The translations under genes and the position numbers were made by a program. A stretch of DNA of 32,459 nt from Neobacillus citreus (lineage in GTDB: Bacteria > Bacillota > Bacilli > Bacillales > Cytobacillaceae), in the NCBI RefSeq assembly GCF_018343545.2, contig NZ_JAGYPE020000064.1, positions 1-32,459 of the forward strand, in the 5' to 3' direction. Shown in pieces: positions 1 to 7,931 of the stretch; positions within the stretch are counted from its first letter, which is position 1; the number at the start of each line of letters is the position of its first letter. The notes below the pieces were generated by a model. The model saw only the letters and a list, made by a program, of their open reading frames with translations. It had not been told where the DNA came from and did no database searches.

Positions 1-42
1 CGCCAGCGTTCGTCCTGAGCCAGGATCAAACTCTCCAATAAA
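1..42 (-). rRNA. 16S ribosomal RNA, 5' end only
   Basis: The reverse complement reads as the canonical start of bacterial 16S rRNA (GAGAGTTTGATCCTGGCTC, then AGGACGAACGCTGGCG). Only about 42 bases of the gene are in the window; the rest lies beyond base 1. Upstream of it (about 60-150) is a leader containing TTCTTTGAAAACT, resembling the boxA-like leader of Bacillus rRNA operons, and a short stem CGTTTCA/TGAAACG. The tRNA cluster lies upstream in the same direction, so tRNAs and rRNA may share transcripts. Confidence 0.95.
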
Positions 43-154
43 GTTGAGTTGATTAGCTCAAAAATGTTACGTTGGCTTCGTTTCAAATGAAACGAATATT
101 ATTGTTTGTTGACGTTTTTGTTTGTTTAGTTTTCAAAGAACTATTATTCTAAAG

Positions 155-228
155 TGGAGCGGGTGATGGGAATCGAACCCACAACAACAGCTTGGAAGGC
201 TGTGGTTTTACCACTAAACTACACCCGC
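155..228 (-). tRNA. tRNA-Gly (TCC)
   Basis: Cloverleaf on the minus strand: acceptor GCGGGTG pairs with CACCCGC, anticodon loop CTTCCAA gives TCC, T-arm GGTTCGATTCC, and CCA is encoded. It is the last tRNA before the 16S leader. Confidence 0.95.
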
Positions 229-242
229 ATATAAAATTATGA

Positions 243-319
243 TGGTCGGGAAAACAGGATTCGAACCTGCGACCCCTTGGTCCCAAACCAAGTGCTCTAC
301 CAAGCTGAGCTATTTCCCG
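243..319 (-). tRNA. tRNA-Pro (TGG)
   Basis: Minus-strand cloverleaf with anticodon stem CTTGG/CCAAG around TGG, T-arm GGTTCGAATCC and an encoded 3' CCA (CCCGACCA). Confidence 0.95.
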
Positions 320-341
320 ATATTGGAATTAAACTTTAGAA

Positions 342-415
<74 letters not shown>

Positions 416-474
416 TCTTTTTAATCAACTTTTATATCTTATCACATTCGATTTATTATGTCAATATATTTTTT

Positions 475-560
<86 letters not shown>

Positions 561-623
561 ATTTTAAATTAGTGACAAAGAAAATCATAACATGTTTCCC
601 GAGGTTTTTCAACAGGAAATTAT

Positions 624-708
624 TGGTGCGGGTGAAGGGAGTCGAACCCCCACGCCTTGCGGCGCCAGATCCTAAGTCTGGTGCGTCTGCCAATTCCGCC
701 ACACCCGC
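624..708 (-). tRNA. tRNA-Leu (TAG)
   Basis: Class II minus-strand tRNA; acceptor GCGGGTG/CACCCGC, anticodon stem CCAGA/TCTGG around TAG, long variable arm, T-arm GGTTCGACTCC, encoded CCA. Confidence 0.95.
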
Positions 709-715
709 AAAAAAA

Positions 716-790
716 TGGCTGGGCTAGCAGGATTCGAACCTACGAGTGACGGAGTCAAAGTCCGTTGCCTTACCGCTTGGCTATAGCCCA
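716..790 (-). tRNA. tRNA-Gln (TTG)
   Basis: Minus-strand cloverleaf; acceptor TGGGCTA/TAGCCCA, anticodon stem ACGGA/TCCGT around TTG, CCA encoded. Between this gene and tRNA-Glu, bases 820-852 can form a bulged stem (CAGGAAATGAA with TTCATT and TTCCTG), probably a processing or spacer hairpin. B. subtilis has a tRNA-Lys after Gln in the corresponding cluster; none is seen here. Confidence 0.95.
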
Positions 791-853
791 ATATATTTAT
801 TTTTCAAGAGAGAAAGAAACAGGAAATGAATTTGTTTCATTCCCCATTCCTGA

Positions 854-925
854 TGACCCCTACGGGATTCGAACCCGTGTTACCGCCGTGAAAGGGCGGT
901 GTCTTAACCGCTTGACCAAGGGGCC
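854..925 (-). tRNA. tRNA-Glu (TTC)
   Basis: Minus-strand cloverleaf; acceptor GGCCCCT pairs with AGGGGTC (one G-U pair), anticodon TTC inside CCGCC/GGCGG. The discriminator A is followed by TCA rather than CCA, so the terminus is not encoded. Confidence 0.95.
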
Positions 926-937
926 GATATTTTAACC

Positions 938-1028
938 TGGCGGAGAAGGAGGGATTTGAACCCTCGCGCCGCTTACGCGACCTACACCCTTAGCAGGGGC
1001 GCCTCTTCAGCCACTTGAGTACTTCCCC
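938..1028 (-). tRNA. tRNA-Ser (GCT)
   Basis: Class II minus-strand tRNA of 91 bases with a long variable arm; anticodon loop CTGCTAA gives GCT, acceptor GGGGAAG/CTTCTCC with one G-U pair, CCA encoded. Confidence 0.95.
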
Positions 1029-1032
1029 AATA

Positions 1033-1107
1033 TGGCTCCGCAGGCAGGATTCGAACCTGCGACCGATCGGTTAACAGCCGATAGCTCTACCACTGAGCTA
1101 CTGCGGA
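1033..1107 (-). tRNA. tRNA-Asn (GTT)
   Basis: First tRNA after the promoter on the minus strand. Acceptor TCCGCAG/CTGCGGA, anticodon stem ATCGG/CCGAT around GTT, T-arm GGTTCGAATCC, CCA encoded. Confidence 0.95.
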
Positions 1108-1161
1108 ATAATAGCAAATATGAAGCTAGTCCAATAAGGCGTTGCCCTATCGACTCTTTAA

Positions 1162-1190
1162 ATTATAATGACGTCTTTATCTAAAGTCAA
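1162..1190 (-). promoter_or_regulatory. sigma-A promoter of the tRNA-rRNA cluster
   Basis: Minus strand: TTGACT at 1190-1185, a 17-bp spacer and a perfect TATAAT at 1167-1162. It starts about 55 bp upstream of tRNA-Asn and points into the cluster. It is one of the strongest promoter matches in the window, as expected for stable RNA genes. Confidence 0.85.
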
Positions 1191-1227
1191 TACGAATTTT
1201 CATAGAAATAAATGGTTCTTCAAACTT

Positions 1228-1704
1228 TCATTCCAAAAGATATTCTTTGACCTTTTCTAATTTCCCTTTGCAATTTCCACAAACATAGCGACTTGTATCA
1301 ATGCTTCTTCTGCGCTGATATGGAAGGCTGCACTTTGTGCATTTATATAAAAGTATTTTTTTAGCTTTACGTTTTCTTTTTGGGACATCCGGAAGCTGAT
1401 TGCAAAACCTTGGTGCTCCCACCTTTTTTAAGAGTGTTTTAAAATCTAAATCACGATGCTTGTATCCCTTGCCTTCAAGGTGAAGATGATAGTGAACTAG
1501 TTCGTGTTTGATGATCCCAATTAATTCTTGTTCGCCAAGCTGATCCAAATACTTTTTATTAATTTCGATATTATGTGTCCCCAAAAGATATCTGCCGCCA
1601 GTTGATCTGAGCCGAGAATTAAAGGATGCCTTATGTTTGAATGGCTTCCCAAAGTACTCCATCGAGATTTTTTCCACCATCAACTGAAGCTCCGAATCCT
1701 CCAT
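1228..1704 (-). CDS. SprT-like zinc metalloprotease-fold protein (YdcK family)
   Basis: A 158-residue SprT-family protein. The zinc-metalloprotease motif HELVH lies at residues 67-71 with further histidines following (HYHLHLEGKGYKHR). Two CxxC pairs (Cys122/125 and Cys142/145) form a C-terminal zinc ribbon. The combination of HExxH domain and zinc ribbon is typical of the family; the bacterial substrate is unknown. A GAGGG ribosome site precedes the ATG. An extended -10 (TGCTATAAT, about 1752-1743) is a plausible own promoter. The gene lies between cmpA and the tRNA cluster, as ydcK does in B. subtilis. No clear terminator separates it from the tRNA promoter. Confidence 0.9.
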   Translation of the reverse strand: MEDSELQLMVEKISMEYFGKPFKHKASFNSRLRSTGGRYLLGTHNIEINKKYLDQLGEQELIGIIKHELVHYHLHLEGKGYKHRDLDFKTLLKKVGAPRFCNQLPDVPKRKRKAKKILLYKCTKCSLPYQRRRSIDTSRYVCGNCKGKLEKVKEYLLE

Positions 1705-1798
1705 TTAAGGTTCCCTCACTTTCTTTGCGAACGTGACAACCTATTATAGCATATATTGTATATACCCTTGTGGAGAAACTTTTCGGGAGGTTTAATTT

Positions 1799-1909
1799 AT
1801 GCCTACTTGGTTTCAAAACCAAATGAAAAGAGCATTTTATGAAAAAAATCGATATCAAATTAAGATGTTAAATCAATGCTGGTTTTTTTACAGAAAAAAA
1901 CACTGCTAA
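1799..1909 (+). CDS. cmpA: cortex morphogenetic protein CmpA (36 aa)
   Basis: A very short plus-strand gene of 36 codons plus TAA, encoding a basic, aromatic-rich peptide that starts MPTWFQNQMKRAF and ends CWFFYRKKHC. I recognise it as CmpA, 37 residues in B. subtilis. There it is made in the mother cell under sigma-E and acts with ClpXP in quality control of SpoIVA and spore-envelope assembly. A strong ribosome site (GGGAGG) lies 8 bases before the ATG. It sits between tex and the sprT-like gene, its place in B. subtilis. The last codons overlap the terminator stem shared with tex. No clear sigma-E promoter was recognised. Confidence 0.93.
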   Translation: MPTWFQNQMKRAFYEKNRYQIKMLNQCWFFYRKKHC

Positions 1910-1923
1910 GCAAGCAGTGTTTT
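1898..1923 (-). terminator. Terminator between tex and cmpA
   Basis: The stem AAACACTGC/GCAGTGTTT with a 7-base loop lies just after the tex stop. On the minus strand it is followed by seven T residues, giving a strong tex terminator. On the plus strand it is followed by TTTT only and overlaps the last codons of cmpA, so it may serve both converging genes. Confidence 0.85.
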
Positions 1924-1926
1924 CAT

Positions 1927-4101
1927 TTATTTTGCTGGAGGAAGCATCGTTAGTGCTACCCGGCCTTTTTTCATATCAACCGAATCTACCCAGACGGTTA
2001 CTACATCCCCTACTGAGACAATATCGAGCGGATGTTTGACAAATCGAGTACTTAGTTTTGAGATATGAACAAGCCCGTCCTGTTTAACACCAATGTCTAC
2101 AAAGGCTCCAAAATCAACAACATTTCTGACTGTACCTTGGAGCTCCATTCCGGATTTTAGATCTTCCAGTTTTAAAACATCTTTTTTCAAAAGCGGACGG
2201 GGCAGGTCGTCACGCGGATCACGTTCCGGTCTTACAAGTGCGTCAACAATATCCTTCAATGTTAACTCACCAATGGATAACTCTTCAGAAACAGACTTCA
2301 AATCAAGTCCGTTCAAGGCAGATATCAACTCTTCAGATCCTAGGTGAGCAGTTGTAAAGCCGAGGTTTTTAAGGAGTTTTTCTACCTCTTTGTAATTTTC
2401 CGGGTGAATTCCAGTCCGGTCCAGCGGCTGTTTTCCATCTAATACCCGCAGGAAGCCCACCGCTTGTTCATAGGTCTTTGCACCAAGGCGCGGAACCTTC
2501 TTTAATTGCGAGCGGCTGGTGAATTTCCCTTCCTCATCGCGCATTTTCACAATATTATTGGCTGCTGTTTTATTAAGGCCGGCAACATACTGCAGCAAGG
2601 AAGATGAGGCAGTATTCACATTCACGCCGACCTGGTTAACTGCCGTTTCCACGACGAAATGGAGTGATTCGGACAAAAGTTTCTGAGATACATCATGCTG
2701 GTATTGGCCGACGCCTACTGATTTCGGATCTATCTTAACCAATTCCGCAAGCGGGTCCTGCAGACGGCGGGCAATTGACACGGCACTCCGTTCTTCAACT
2801 TGGAAGTTAGGGAATTCCTCTCTTGCTAGATCGGAAGCAGAATACACACTTGCCCCGGCCTCATTCACAATTAGATAAAAGATTTCTCCCTTAACTTCTT
2901 TTAAAATATCAGCTACGAATTGCTCTGTCTCTCTTGAGGCTGTCCCGTTTCCGACAGCAACCATCTCAACCTTATAGTCCCGCAATATTTTGATAAACTT
3001 GTCTTTTGCTTCCTCGAGCTTTGCTTTCGGTGGGTGCGGGTAAATGACATCAATCTTTAGGACTTTCCCGGTTTCATCCACAACCGCCAGCTTACAGCCT
3101 GTCCGATAGGCCGGGTCGACACCTAAGACGATTTTTCCCTTTAACGGCGGCTGGAGGAGAAGGTTTCTCAAATTCTCTGAGAATATATGAATGGCCTGTT
3201 CCTCTGCTTTTACAGTCAATTCACTGCGGATTTCTCGCTCAATAGATGGCTGGATTAATCTTTTGTAGCCGTCTTCGATTGCTTCCAATACAAATGGGGC
3301 TGTTGGCGAGTACTCCTTTTTAACCCACTTTTTGGACAAATACGAAATGATGATATCTGAGTTCATTTTGATAGATACTCTTAGAATGTCTTCTTTTTCA
3401 CCGCGGTTTAGGGCAAGGATACGGTGCGGAACGATTTTATTTACCGGTTCCTCGTATTCATAGTACATTTCGTAAACGTTTTTCTCGTCCTTTTCCGTTT
3501 CCTTTACAACAGAGACAACTGTACCGGATTTGAAGGTTTCCCGACGAATCCACTTGCGGCCTTCCGCATCGTCTGACACCATTTCCGCAATGATATCCTT
3601 TGCACCAGCTAGCGCATCTTCTATTGTAAGAACCTCTTTTTCTTCCGATAAAAATTCTTTCGCCTTTTCTTCAACACTTTCTTTTGGGAGTGTCAGTAAC
3701 CATTCGGCCAGCGGCTCAAGGCCTTTTTCTTTAGCTATAGTAGCCTTGGTTCGTCTTTTTTGTTTATAGGGACGGTATAAATCTTCTACCTCTTGGAGCT
3801 TTTCAGCTTTTACGATGCTTTGCTGGAGCTCTTCGGTCAGCTTTCCTTGTTCCGCAATGATCCGGAGAACTTCTTCTTTTCTTTGTTCGAGGTTTTGTAT
3901 GTATTGCCAGCGTTCTAGAATGTTACGGATTTGCACCTCATCGAGGGCACCGGTCATTTCTTTCCGATAGCGAGCGATAAATGGGACGGTATTTCCTTCA
4001 TTAAGTAAGGAAATGACATTTTTTACTTGCTTATGATTGATTGCCAATTCAGCAGCAATTTTGCCTAGTAACTGTTCGTCTTTTACTATTGTTTCGGTCA
4101 C
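1927..4101 (-). CDS. tex: Tex-family RNA-binding transcription accessory protein (YdcI)
   Basis: A 724-residue Tex protein, near the usual family length of about 720-780. Visible parts: N-terminal helical Tex domain, a YqgF/RNase H-like domain (KIVLGVDPAYRTGCK, near residue 325), helix-hairpin-helix segments (NKTAANNIVKMRDEEG and following) and a C-terminal S1 RNA-binding domain (GTVRNVVDFGAFVDIG, about residues 650-720). Tex proteins bind nucleic acid and are linked to transcription elongation and stress or toxin expression; the exact role in Bacillus is unsettled. The start is GTG, 7 bases after a perfect GGAGG. A TATAAT at 4164-4159 may be its -10 element. Upstream of it lies the left 52-bp repeat array. 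Confidence 0.95.
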   Translation of the reverse strand: MTETIVKDEQLLGKIAAELAINHKQVKNVISLLNEGNTVPFIARYRKEMTGALDEVQIRNILERWQYIQNLEQRKEEVLRIIAEQGKLTEELQQSIVKAEKLQEVEDLYRPYKQKRRTKATIAKEKGLEPLAEWLLTLPKESVEEKAKEFLSEEKEVLTIEDALAGAKDIIAEMVSDDAEGRKWIRRETFKSGTVVSVVKETEKDEKNVYEMYYEYEEPVNKIVPHRILALNRGEKEDILRVSIKMNSDIIISYLSKKWVKKEYSPTAPFVLEAIEDGYKRLIQPSIEREIRSELTVKAEEQAIHIFSENLRNLLLQPPLKGKIVLGVDPAYRTGCKLAVVDETGKVLKIDVIYPHPPKAKLEEAKDKFIKILRDYKVEMVAVGNGTASRETEQFVADILKEVKGEIFYLIVNEAGASVYSASDLAREEFPNFQVEERSAVSIARRLQDPLAELVKIDPKSVGVGQYQHDVSQKLLSESLHFVVETAVNQVGVNVNTASSSLLQYVAGLNKTAANNIVKMRDEEGKFTSRSQLKKVPRLGAKTYEQAVGFLRVLDGKQPLDRTGIHPENYKEVEKLLKNLGFTTAHLGSEELISALNGLDLKSVSEELSIGELTLKDIVDALVRPERDPRDDLPRPLLKKDVLKLEDLKSGMELQGTVRNVVDFGAFVDIGVKQDGLVHISKLSTRFVKHPLDIVSVGDVVTVWVDSVDMKKGRVALTMLPPAK

Positions 4102-4191
4102 AACTTTACCTCCAATTTCCTTTTAACACTTATTGTATCAAATTAGCGCAGGGGTTTCATTATACGGTAAATCAGTACGCTCTTCCTTTCA

Positions 4192-4505
4192 CTTACTTAT
4201 GAAGGACATTTTCGTCCGGTTCTTCTTTTGTTTTGTCCTTCATCACGCTTTTGAAGGACATTTTCACTCCTGGTCACAACCCGTTTTGTCCTTCATCACC
4301 CCTATCAAGGACATTTCACTCCTAGTCACAACCCATTTTGTCCTTCATCACGCCTATCAAGGACATTTCACTCCTAGTCACAACCCATTTTGTCCTTCAT
4401 CACGCTTATCAAGGACATTTTACTCCTAGTCACAACCCGTTTTGTCCTTCATCACGCCCATCAAGGACATTTCACCCCTAGTCACAACCCGTTTTGTCCT
4501 TCAAC
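4192..4505. repeat. Left tandem array of 52-bp hairpin-forming repeats (six units)
   Basis: AAGGACA anchors start near 4202, 4254, 4307, 4359, 4411 and 4463, giving steps of 52, 53, 52, 52 and 52. Each unit reads AAGGACATTTCACTCC, then TAGTCACAACCC, then TTTTGTCCTTCATCACGC. AAGGACA and TGTCCTT are reverse complements and alternate along the array, so each unit can form a stem. In the first unit the stem is extended (GTCCTTCA/TGAAGGAC). The 52-base period is not a multiple of three and reading frames across it are artefacts. The array fills most of the 540-bp gap between ndoA and tex. A second array with the same architecture is at 31915-32459. Confidence 0.93.
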
Positions 4506-4552
4506 CGTCTTGCTCTACCTTCCAAGATCAAGTTTCCCTTAAAAAATAAAAG

Positions 4553-4576
4553 AGGCAAGCTTCCATGAGCTTGCCT
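4553..4576 (-). terminator. Distal terminator after ndoA
   Basis: The stem AGGCAAGC/GCTTGCCT has an 8-base loop and is followed on the minus strand by a T-rich tract (CTTTTATTTTTT). It is a back-up to the proximal hairpin and separates ndoA from the repeat array. Confidence 0.75.
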
Positions 4577-4606
4577 TAGCAATATGAGGGCAGAATTATG
4601 TACGAA

Positions 4607-4636
4607 AAAACGCTCTTCTTTTCACAAAGAGCGTTT
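4607..4636 (-). terminator. ndoA intrinsic terminator
   Basis: The stem AAAACGCTCTT/AAGAGCGTTTT has an 8-base loop. It lies immediately after the ndoA stop, and on the minus strand it runs into six T residues. Confidence 0.85.
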
Positions 4637-4640
4637 TAAG

Positions 4641-4991
4641 TTAAAATTCGATGAGACCAAGACTTACCTGCAAGGCTTCATCCACTTTTTCCATCATTTC
4701 GTCATCGAGATGGGTAATTTTATCGGTTAACCGCTGCTTATCAATTGTGCGAATTTGCTCTAACAGAATGACTGAGTCGCGTTCAAATCCGTAGCGCTTC
4801 GCATCAATTTCAACATGAGTAGGGAGCTTCGCTTTCTGAATTTGAGCTGTAATCGCTGCAACAATCACTGTGGGACTAAACCGATTCCCGATGTCGTTTT
4901 GGATGACTAGTACAGGGCGGACGCCGCCTTGTTCAGAACCAACAACTGGGGAAAGGTCCGCAAAATATACGTCACCACGCTTGACAATCAA
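4641..4991 (-). CDS. ndoA: EndoA endoribonuclease toxin (MazF family)
   Basis: A 116-residue MazF-type mRNA interferase, nearly identical in length and sequence to B. subtilis NdoA, which cleaves RNA at UACAU. MazF-fold residues are in place: Arg25 (GGVRPVLVI) and Thr48 (VAAITAQ). Translation starts at TTG, 8 bases after a GGAGG, the same unusual start as I recall in B. subtilis. The antitoxin gene lies just upstream with a 4-bp gap, so toxin synthesis is coupled to the antitoxin. Downstream come two consecutive terminators instead of the rsb-sigB operon found here in B. subtilis. Confidence 0.97.
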   Translation of the reverse strand: MIVKRGDVYFADLSPVVGSEQGGVRPVLVIQNDIGNRFSPTVIVAAITAQIQKAKLPTHVEIDAKRYGFERDSVILLEQIRTIDKQRLTDKITHLDDEMMEKVDEALQVSLGLIEF

Positions 4992-4995
4992 GGGA

Positions 4996-5277
4996 TTATC
5001 CTCCGCTTACAAGACGTTCAACAGTATGCTCTGCCTCATATTCTGCTTGAAATGCTTCTGACGCAATCCTAAGATTAATCTTTGCCATTTCCATGTATCC
5101 ACGTCTCATGGATTCGCGAATTTGTCTCGTTTTTCGTTCGCGTAAATACATTTTTGTTGCTTGGTAGATAAACTCACTGCGGTTTACATTTTCCTGCTTT
5201 ACGAAACCATCTAATTCAGTTAATAGATGCTGCGGTAATTTTACCAAGATTTCCGTAGTTGCGCTGGATTCAGACAC
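4996..5277 (-). CDS. ndoAI: EndoAI antitoxin (ribbon-helix-helix)
   Basis: A 93-residue antitoxin of EndoA, the same length as in B. subtilis. The start is placed at GTG 5277 (MSESSATTE), 10 bases after GGAGG; an ATG further upstream has no ribosome site. The N-terminal ribbon-helix-helix domain (TTEILVKLPQHLLTELD) differs clearly from the B. subtilis sequence. The C-terminal toxin-binding region (MRRGYMEMAKINL and TVERLVSGG) is conserved. This pattern, fixed toxin interface and drifting DNA-binding end, is inferred from comparison by memory. It follows alr and lies directly before ndoA. Confidence 0.95.
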   Translation of the reverse strand: MSESSATTEILVKLPQHLLTELDGFVKQENVNRSEFIYQATKMYLRERKTRQIRESMRRGYMEMAKINLRIASEAFQAEYEAEHTVERLVSGG

Positions 5278-5461
5278 CCAACATACACCTCCACCATCAC
5301 TACACACCATTTTTTTATCTATACCATATTTTATAATAACACTAAACGCTCTTCATGCATAGACTAAATATGATTCCTACTGTATTATAAGCCAACTAAA
5401 CAAGCTTTTATGCACAAATTACCGCAATATCATAAATATGTTTCCTATGCATGATTTACAC

Positions 5462-6619
5462 CTATACCAGGTAATTTTTTATCTCGACAATTCTTTCACT
5501 TTTTTTATAAATGCGCGGTACCCGGCTCGCAATGATACACGGTATCTCGTAATTAATGGTGTCAAGCTTGGCGGCAATTTCATTAACGGAAATCAGCTGG
5601 TCACCTTCGCTTCCAATTAACGTGACGGTTGTTCCAACAGGAATCTCAAAAGGAAGACGGATCATGCATTGGTCCATACAAACCCTTCCGACAATTGGTG
5701 CGCGAAGTCCTGCAATTAGGACCTCCTGCCCCTGCAGCCTGCGAATCCATCCATCAGCATATCCGATTGGCAAAGTGCCAATCCATTCTTCCTGTTCACT
5801 TTCATATGTGGCCCCGTAGCTCACTTTGTTGCCTTTTGGCAGCTTCTTAATATGGACAAGCTTTGTCTTTAACGAAAAAGCCTCTTTTAGGGAAAAAGGA
5901 ATTTCCTGTTCCATTTCCGGTGATGGGGTTAACCCGTACATTACAATTCCAAGCCTGACAGCATTGAAATAGGCTTTTGGAAACCGAATAGCCGCTGCAC
6001 TGTTGCTGGCATGAATATACTTTGGCCGTTCAGCCAGTGTGCCTACAAGTGCTTCGAATTTGCCTAATTGCTCATTGAAATAGGCAGTTTCCAACTCATC
6101 AGCCGTTGCGAAATGCGTAAAAATCCCTTCAAACAAAAGTCGGCTATCAGTTGCAATGGTTTGTTCAACAGCTTTTAATTCCTCGACAGTGCGGACGCCG
6201 ATCCGTCCCATTCCTGTATCCACTTTAACATGGACCTTTAGCTGATCATTTGTATTCAACTGCTGTTTTGCATCCTCGAGCCATTCCTTTTGAAAAACAG
6301 TTAGGGTGATATTATTTTGAACAGCCACCAAGGCGTCCCCTGGACGAGAAGCCCCTAAAACAAGTATAGGTGCCGTTATCCCTTTTTTTCGCAGTGCAAT
6401 CGCTTCATCAATAAAGGCTACCGCCAGATACACCGCCCCTGCATTCAGTGCGGTTTCAGCCACTTGGATATCCCCGTGGCCATAGGCATTAGCTTTCACG
6501 ACGGCAAAAATGTCCACCCCTTCAGGCAGTTGTTTTTTGACAGATGTGACATTCTCCGCAATACAATCCAAATCTACTTCTACCCATGTATCCCGATAAA
6601 AAGAATCTTGTTCTCCCAT
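5462..6619 (-). CDS. alr: alanine racemase
   Basis: A PLP-dependent racemase that makes D-alanine for peptidoglycan. It has 385 residues with the start at ATG 6619 behind AGGAAGTGG. The longer open frame upstream runs through a terminator and is not used. The PLP lysine is Lys42 (VVKANAYGHGD) and the second catalytic base is Tyr268 (KVSYGATY). The barrel motif HVKVDTGMGRIG is present. Its product feeds Ddl, encoded about 10 kb away in the same block. It lies between ydcC and the EndoAI/EndoA pair, as in B. subtilis. Confidence 0.97.
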   Translation of the reverse strand: MGEQDSFYRDTWVEVDLDCIAENVTSVKKQLPEGVDIFAVVKANAYGHGDIQVAETALNAGAVYLAVAFIDEAIALRKKGITAPILVLGASRPGDALVAVQNNITLTVFQKEWLEDAKQQLNTNDQLKVHVKVDTGMGRIGVRTVEELKAVEQTIATDSRLLFEGIFTHFATADELETAYFNEQLGKFEALVGTLAERPKYIHASNSAAAIRFPKAYFNAVRLGIVMYGLTPSPEMEQEIPFSLKEAFSLKTKLVHIKKLPKGNKVSYGATYESEQEEWIGTLPIGYADGWIRRLQGQEVLIAGLRAPIVGRVCMDQCMIRLPFEIPVGTTVTLIGSEGDQLISVNEIAAKLDTINYEIPCIIASRVPRIYKKSERIVEIKNYLV

Positions 6620-6662
6620 GATTCCACTTCCTAAAAACATTAATGTCAGTTTATTATAACAT

Positions 6663-6690
6663 AAAAAAAAACAGGCCCCTAAGAGCCTGC
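6663..6690 (-). terminator. Terminator between ydcC and alr
   Basis: The minus-strand stem CAGGC/GCCTG is followed by T residues (at least eight). It lies about 60 bp after the ydcC stop and just before alr, so it would insulate alr from the sporulation-type ydcC transcript. Confidence 0.7.
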
Positions 6691-6752
6691 CGGTGTAAAT
6701 TATTGGTTCCAATCAGCGGCAGGTGCAACATCTCCGCGGCTTGAAACTTTAT

Positions 6753-7766
6753 TTATTTTACTGCTTCCCCTTGGACGGATTTAGCGATCTCGACCATCTC
6801 TTTCTTCGTCAGGTTTTTGGAGGCAATCATATAATCGACTCCGCCCTGTGACCAGGAAATCGAATGATCAGTAACGGCCCCAATCGTAATGCCTAGGTCA
6901 ACCAAGTCACCTTCTACATAAGTCGGAGTAGTCGAGGCAACCTTGGATTTCACCTTTTCCTGAACAAGGGTGAATGATTTTTTACCGTCGTAAGTAAGGA
7001 CAACCCGTTTTCCATCCTCAATCTTGACAGATTTCTCCTCAATCAGTTTTGTGCCTTTAATTTCATAGGTTGGATATTTAACCGTAAAGGCTTTATCTCC
7101 TCCATCTGCCATCGCCGGCATATTTAGCTCTGCACGGGTCATGTTCTTCTTCATATCGAAGTCGTCCTTGTCAAAGCTGGCGTTGAATTTAACCTTTGTA
7201 AATTCTACTGTTACAAGAGCATTTCGATCAGGGTCCATCACTTTAACGACTGCTGGTGACAAATCCTTTTTATTCAGCTTAATTTCCTGGATTGGAAGCA
7301 TACTATTATTTTGATAGCGGGTTTTTGTTTCAAACACGTAGTGTTCTTTCGTAGCGGAAAATTTGGCGTCTTTATCGGCCACAATGTCTTTAATTAATGA
7401 TTCATAAAGATAAGCCTGGCTGCTGTTTTGCGGCCAATCGCTTTGGAAGCGGAAGCTCTTTTTCAGGGCAGGTGTTAACACAAATACGCCTTCATTATTT
7501 CTTAAAATCATTTGGCTTTGGTCTTTTTCCGCATTTTTTAGGTTAACACGATAAAAGTTTGGGTCCATATGCCAGATTTCCACGTCGTAAACCTGAGAAT
7601 CCGACCCCATTTTGAGGGTCATTTTTGCTTCAGCTTTATAGCTTGATAAGTCCTTTTGCTTTCCATTTAAATCTTTTACCACATCATCCTGTGATTTAGA
7701 ACCGCAGGCAGCGAGCATGAAGATTGCGATCAGCCCCGTGATGAGCAGCACTAACTTTTTCCTCAT
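6753..7766 (-). CDS. ydcC: YdcC-like lipoprotein (LolA-fold), sporulation-linked
   Basis: A 337-residue secreted lipoprotein. It starts MRKKLVLLITGLIAIFMLAAC; the hydrophobic segment ends in the lipobox LAAC followed by Gly, so the mature protein is anchored through the Cys. The body resembles the LolA/MucB-like fold of B. subtilis YdcC, a sigma-E-controlled protein. The start was taken at ATG 7766 because the signal peptide begins there; the frame continues 8 codons upstream. A sigma-E-type promoter lies at 7904-7876. Precise function is not known. It may handle lipid or envelope material in the mother cell (inference). Confidence 0.88.
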   Translation of the reverse strand: MRKKLVLLITGLIAIFMLAACGSKSQDDVVKDLNGKQKDLSSYKAEAKMTLKMGSDSQVYDVEIWHMDPNFYRVNLKNAEKDQSQMILRNNEGVFVLTPALKKSFRFQSDWPQNSSQAYLYESLIKDIVADKDAKFSATKEHYVFETKTRYQNNSMLPIQEIKLNKKDLSPAVVKVMDPDRNALVTVEFTKVKFNASFDKDDFDMKKNMTRAELNMPAMADGGDKAFTVKYPTYEIKGTKLIEEKSVKIEDGKRVVLTYDGKKSFTLVQEKVKSKVASTTPTYVEGDLVDLGITIGAVTDHSISWSQGGVDYMIASKNLTKKEMVEIAKSVQGEAVK

Positions 7767-7875
7767 TCCTTCAACCCCTTCTTGTCTCATTTCAGTGTAT
7801 TGAGAAGAGAAAGGCAGGGATCAGGCATGATAACCAAAATGACCAAGCTGACCTTGTCTCTCCTTTTTCCCTATG

Positions 7876-7904
7876 AATATATGAGACAACCTTGGGGAAT
7901 ATGC
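7876..7904 (-). promoter_or_regulatory. Putative sigma-E promoter of ydcC
   Basis: Minus strand: GCATATT at 7904-7898, a 14-bp spacer, then CATATATT at 7883-7876. This closely matches the mother-cell sigma-E consensus (KMATATT, 14-15 bp, CATACAHT). It points at ydcC, known to be sigma-E dependent in B. subtilis. Confidence 0.75.
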
Positions 7905-7931
7905 TAACAGGCCTGACAAGCTTTTTTTAAA

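Noticed and set aside
4133..4429. Open reading frame of 98 codons through the left repeat array
   Set aside because: It reads repeats whose 52-base unit is not a multiple of three, has no ribosome site, and its peptide changes frame from unit to unit.
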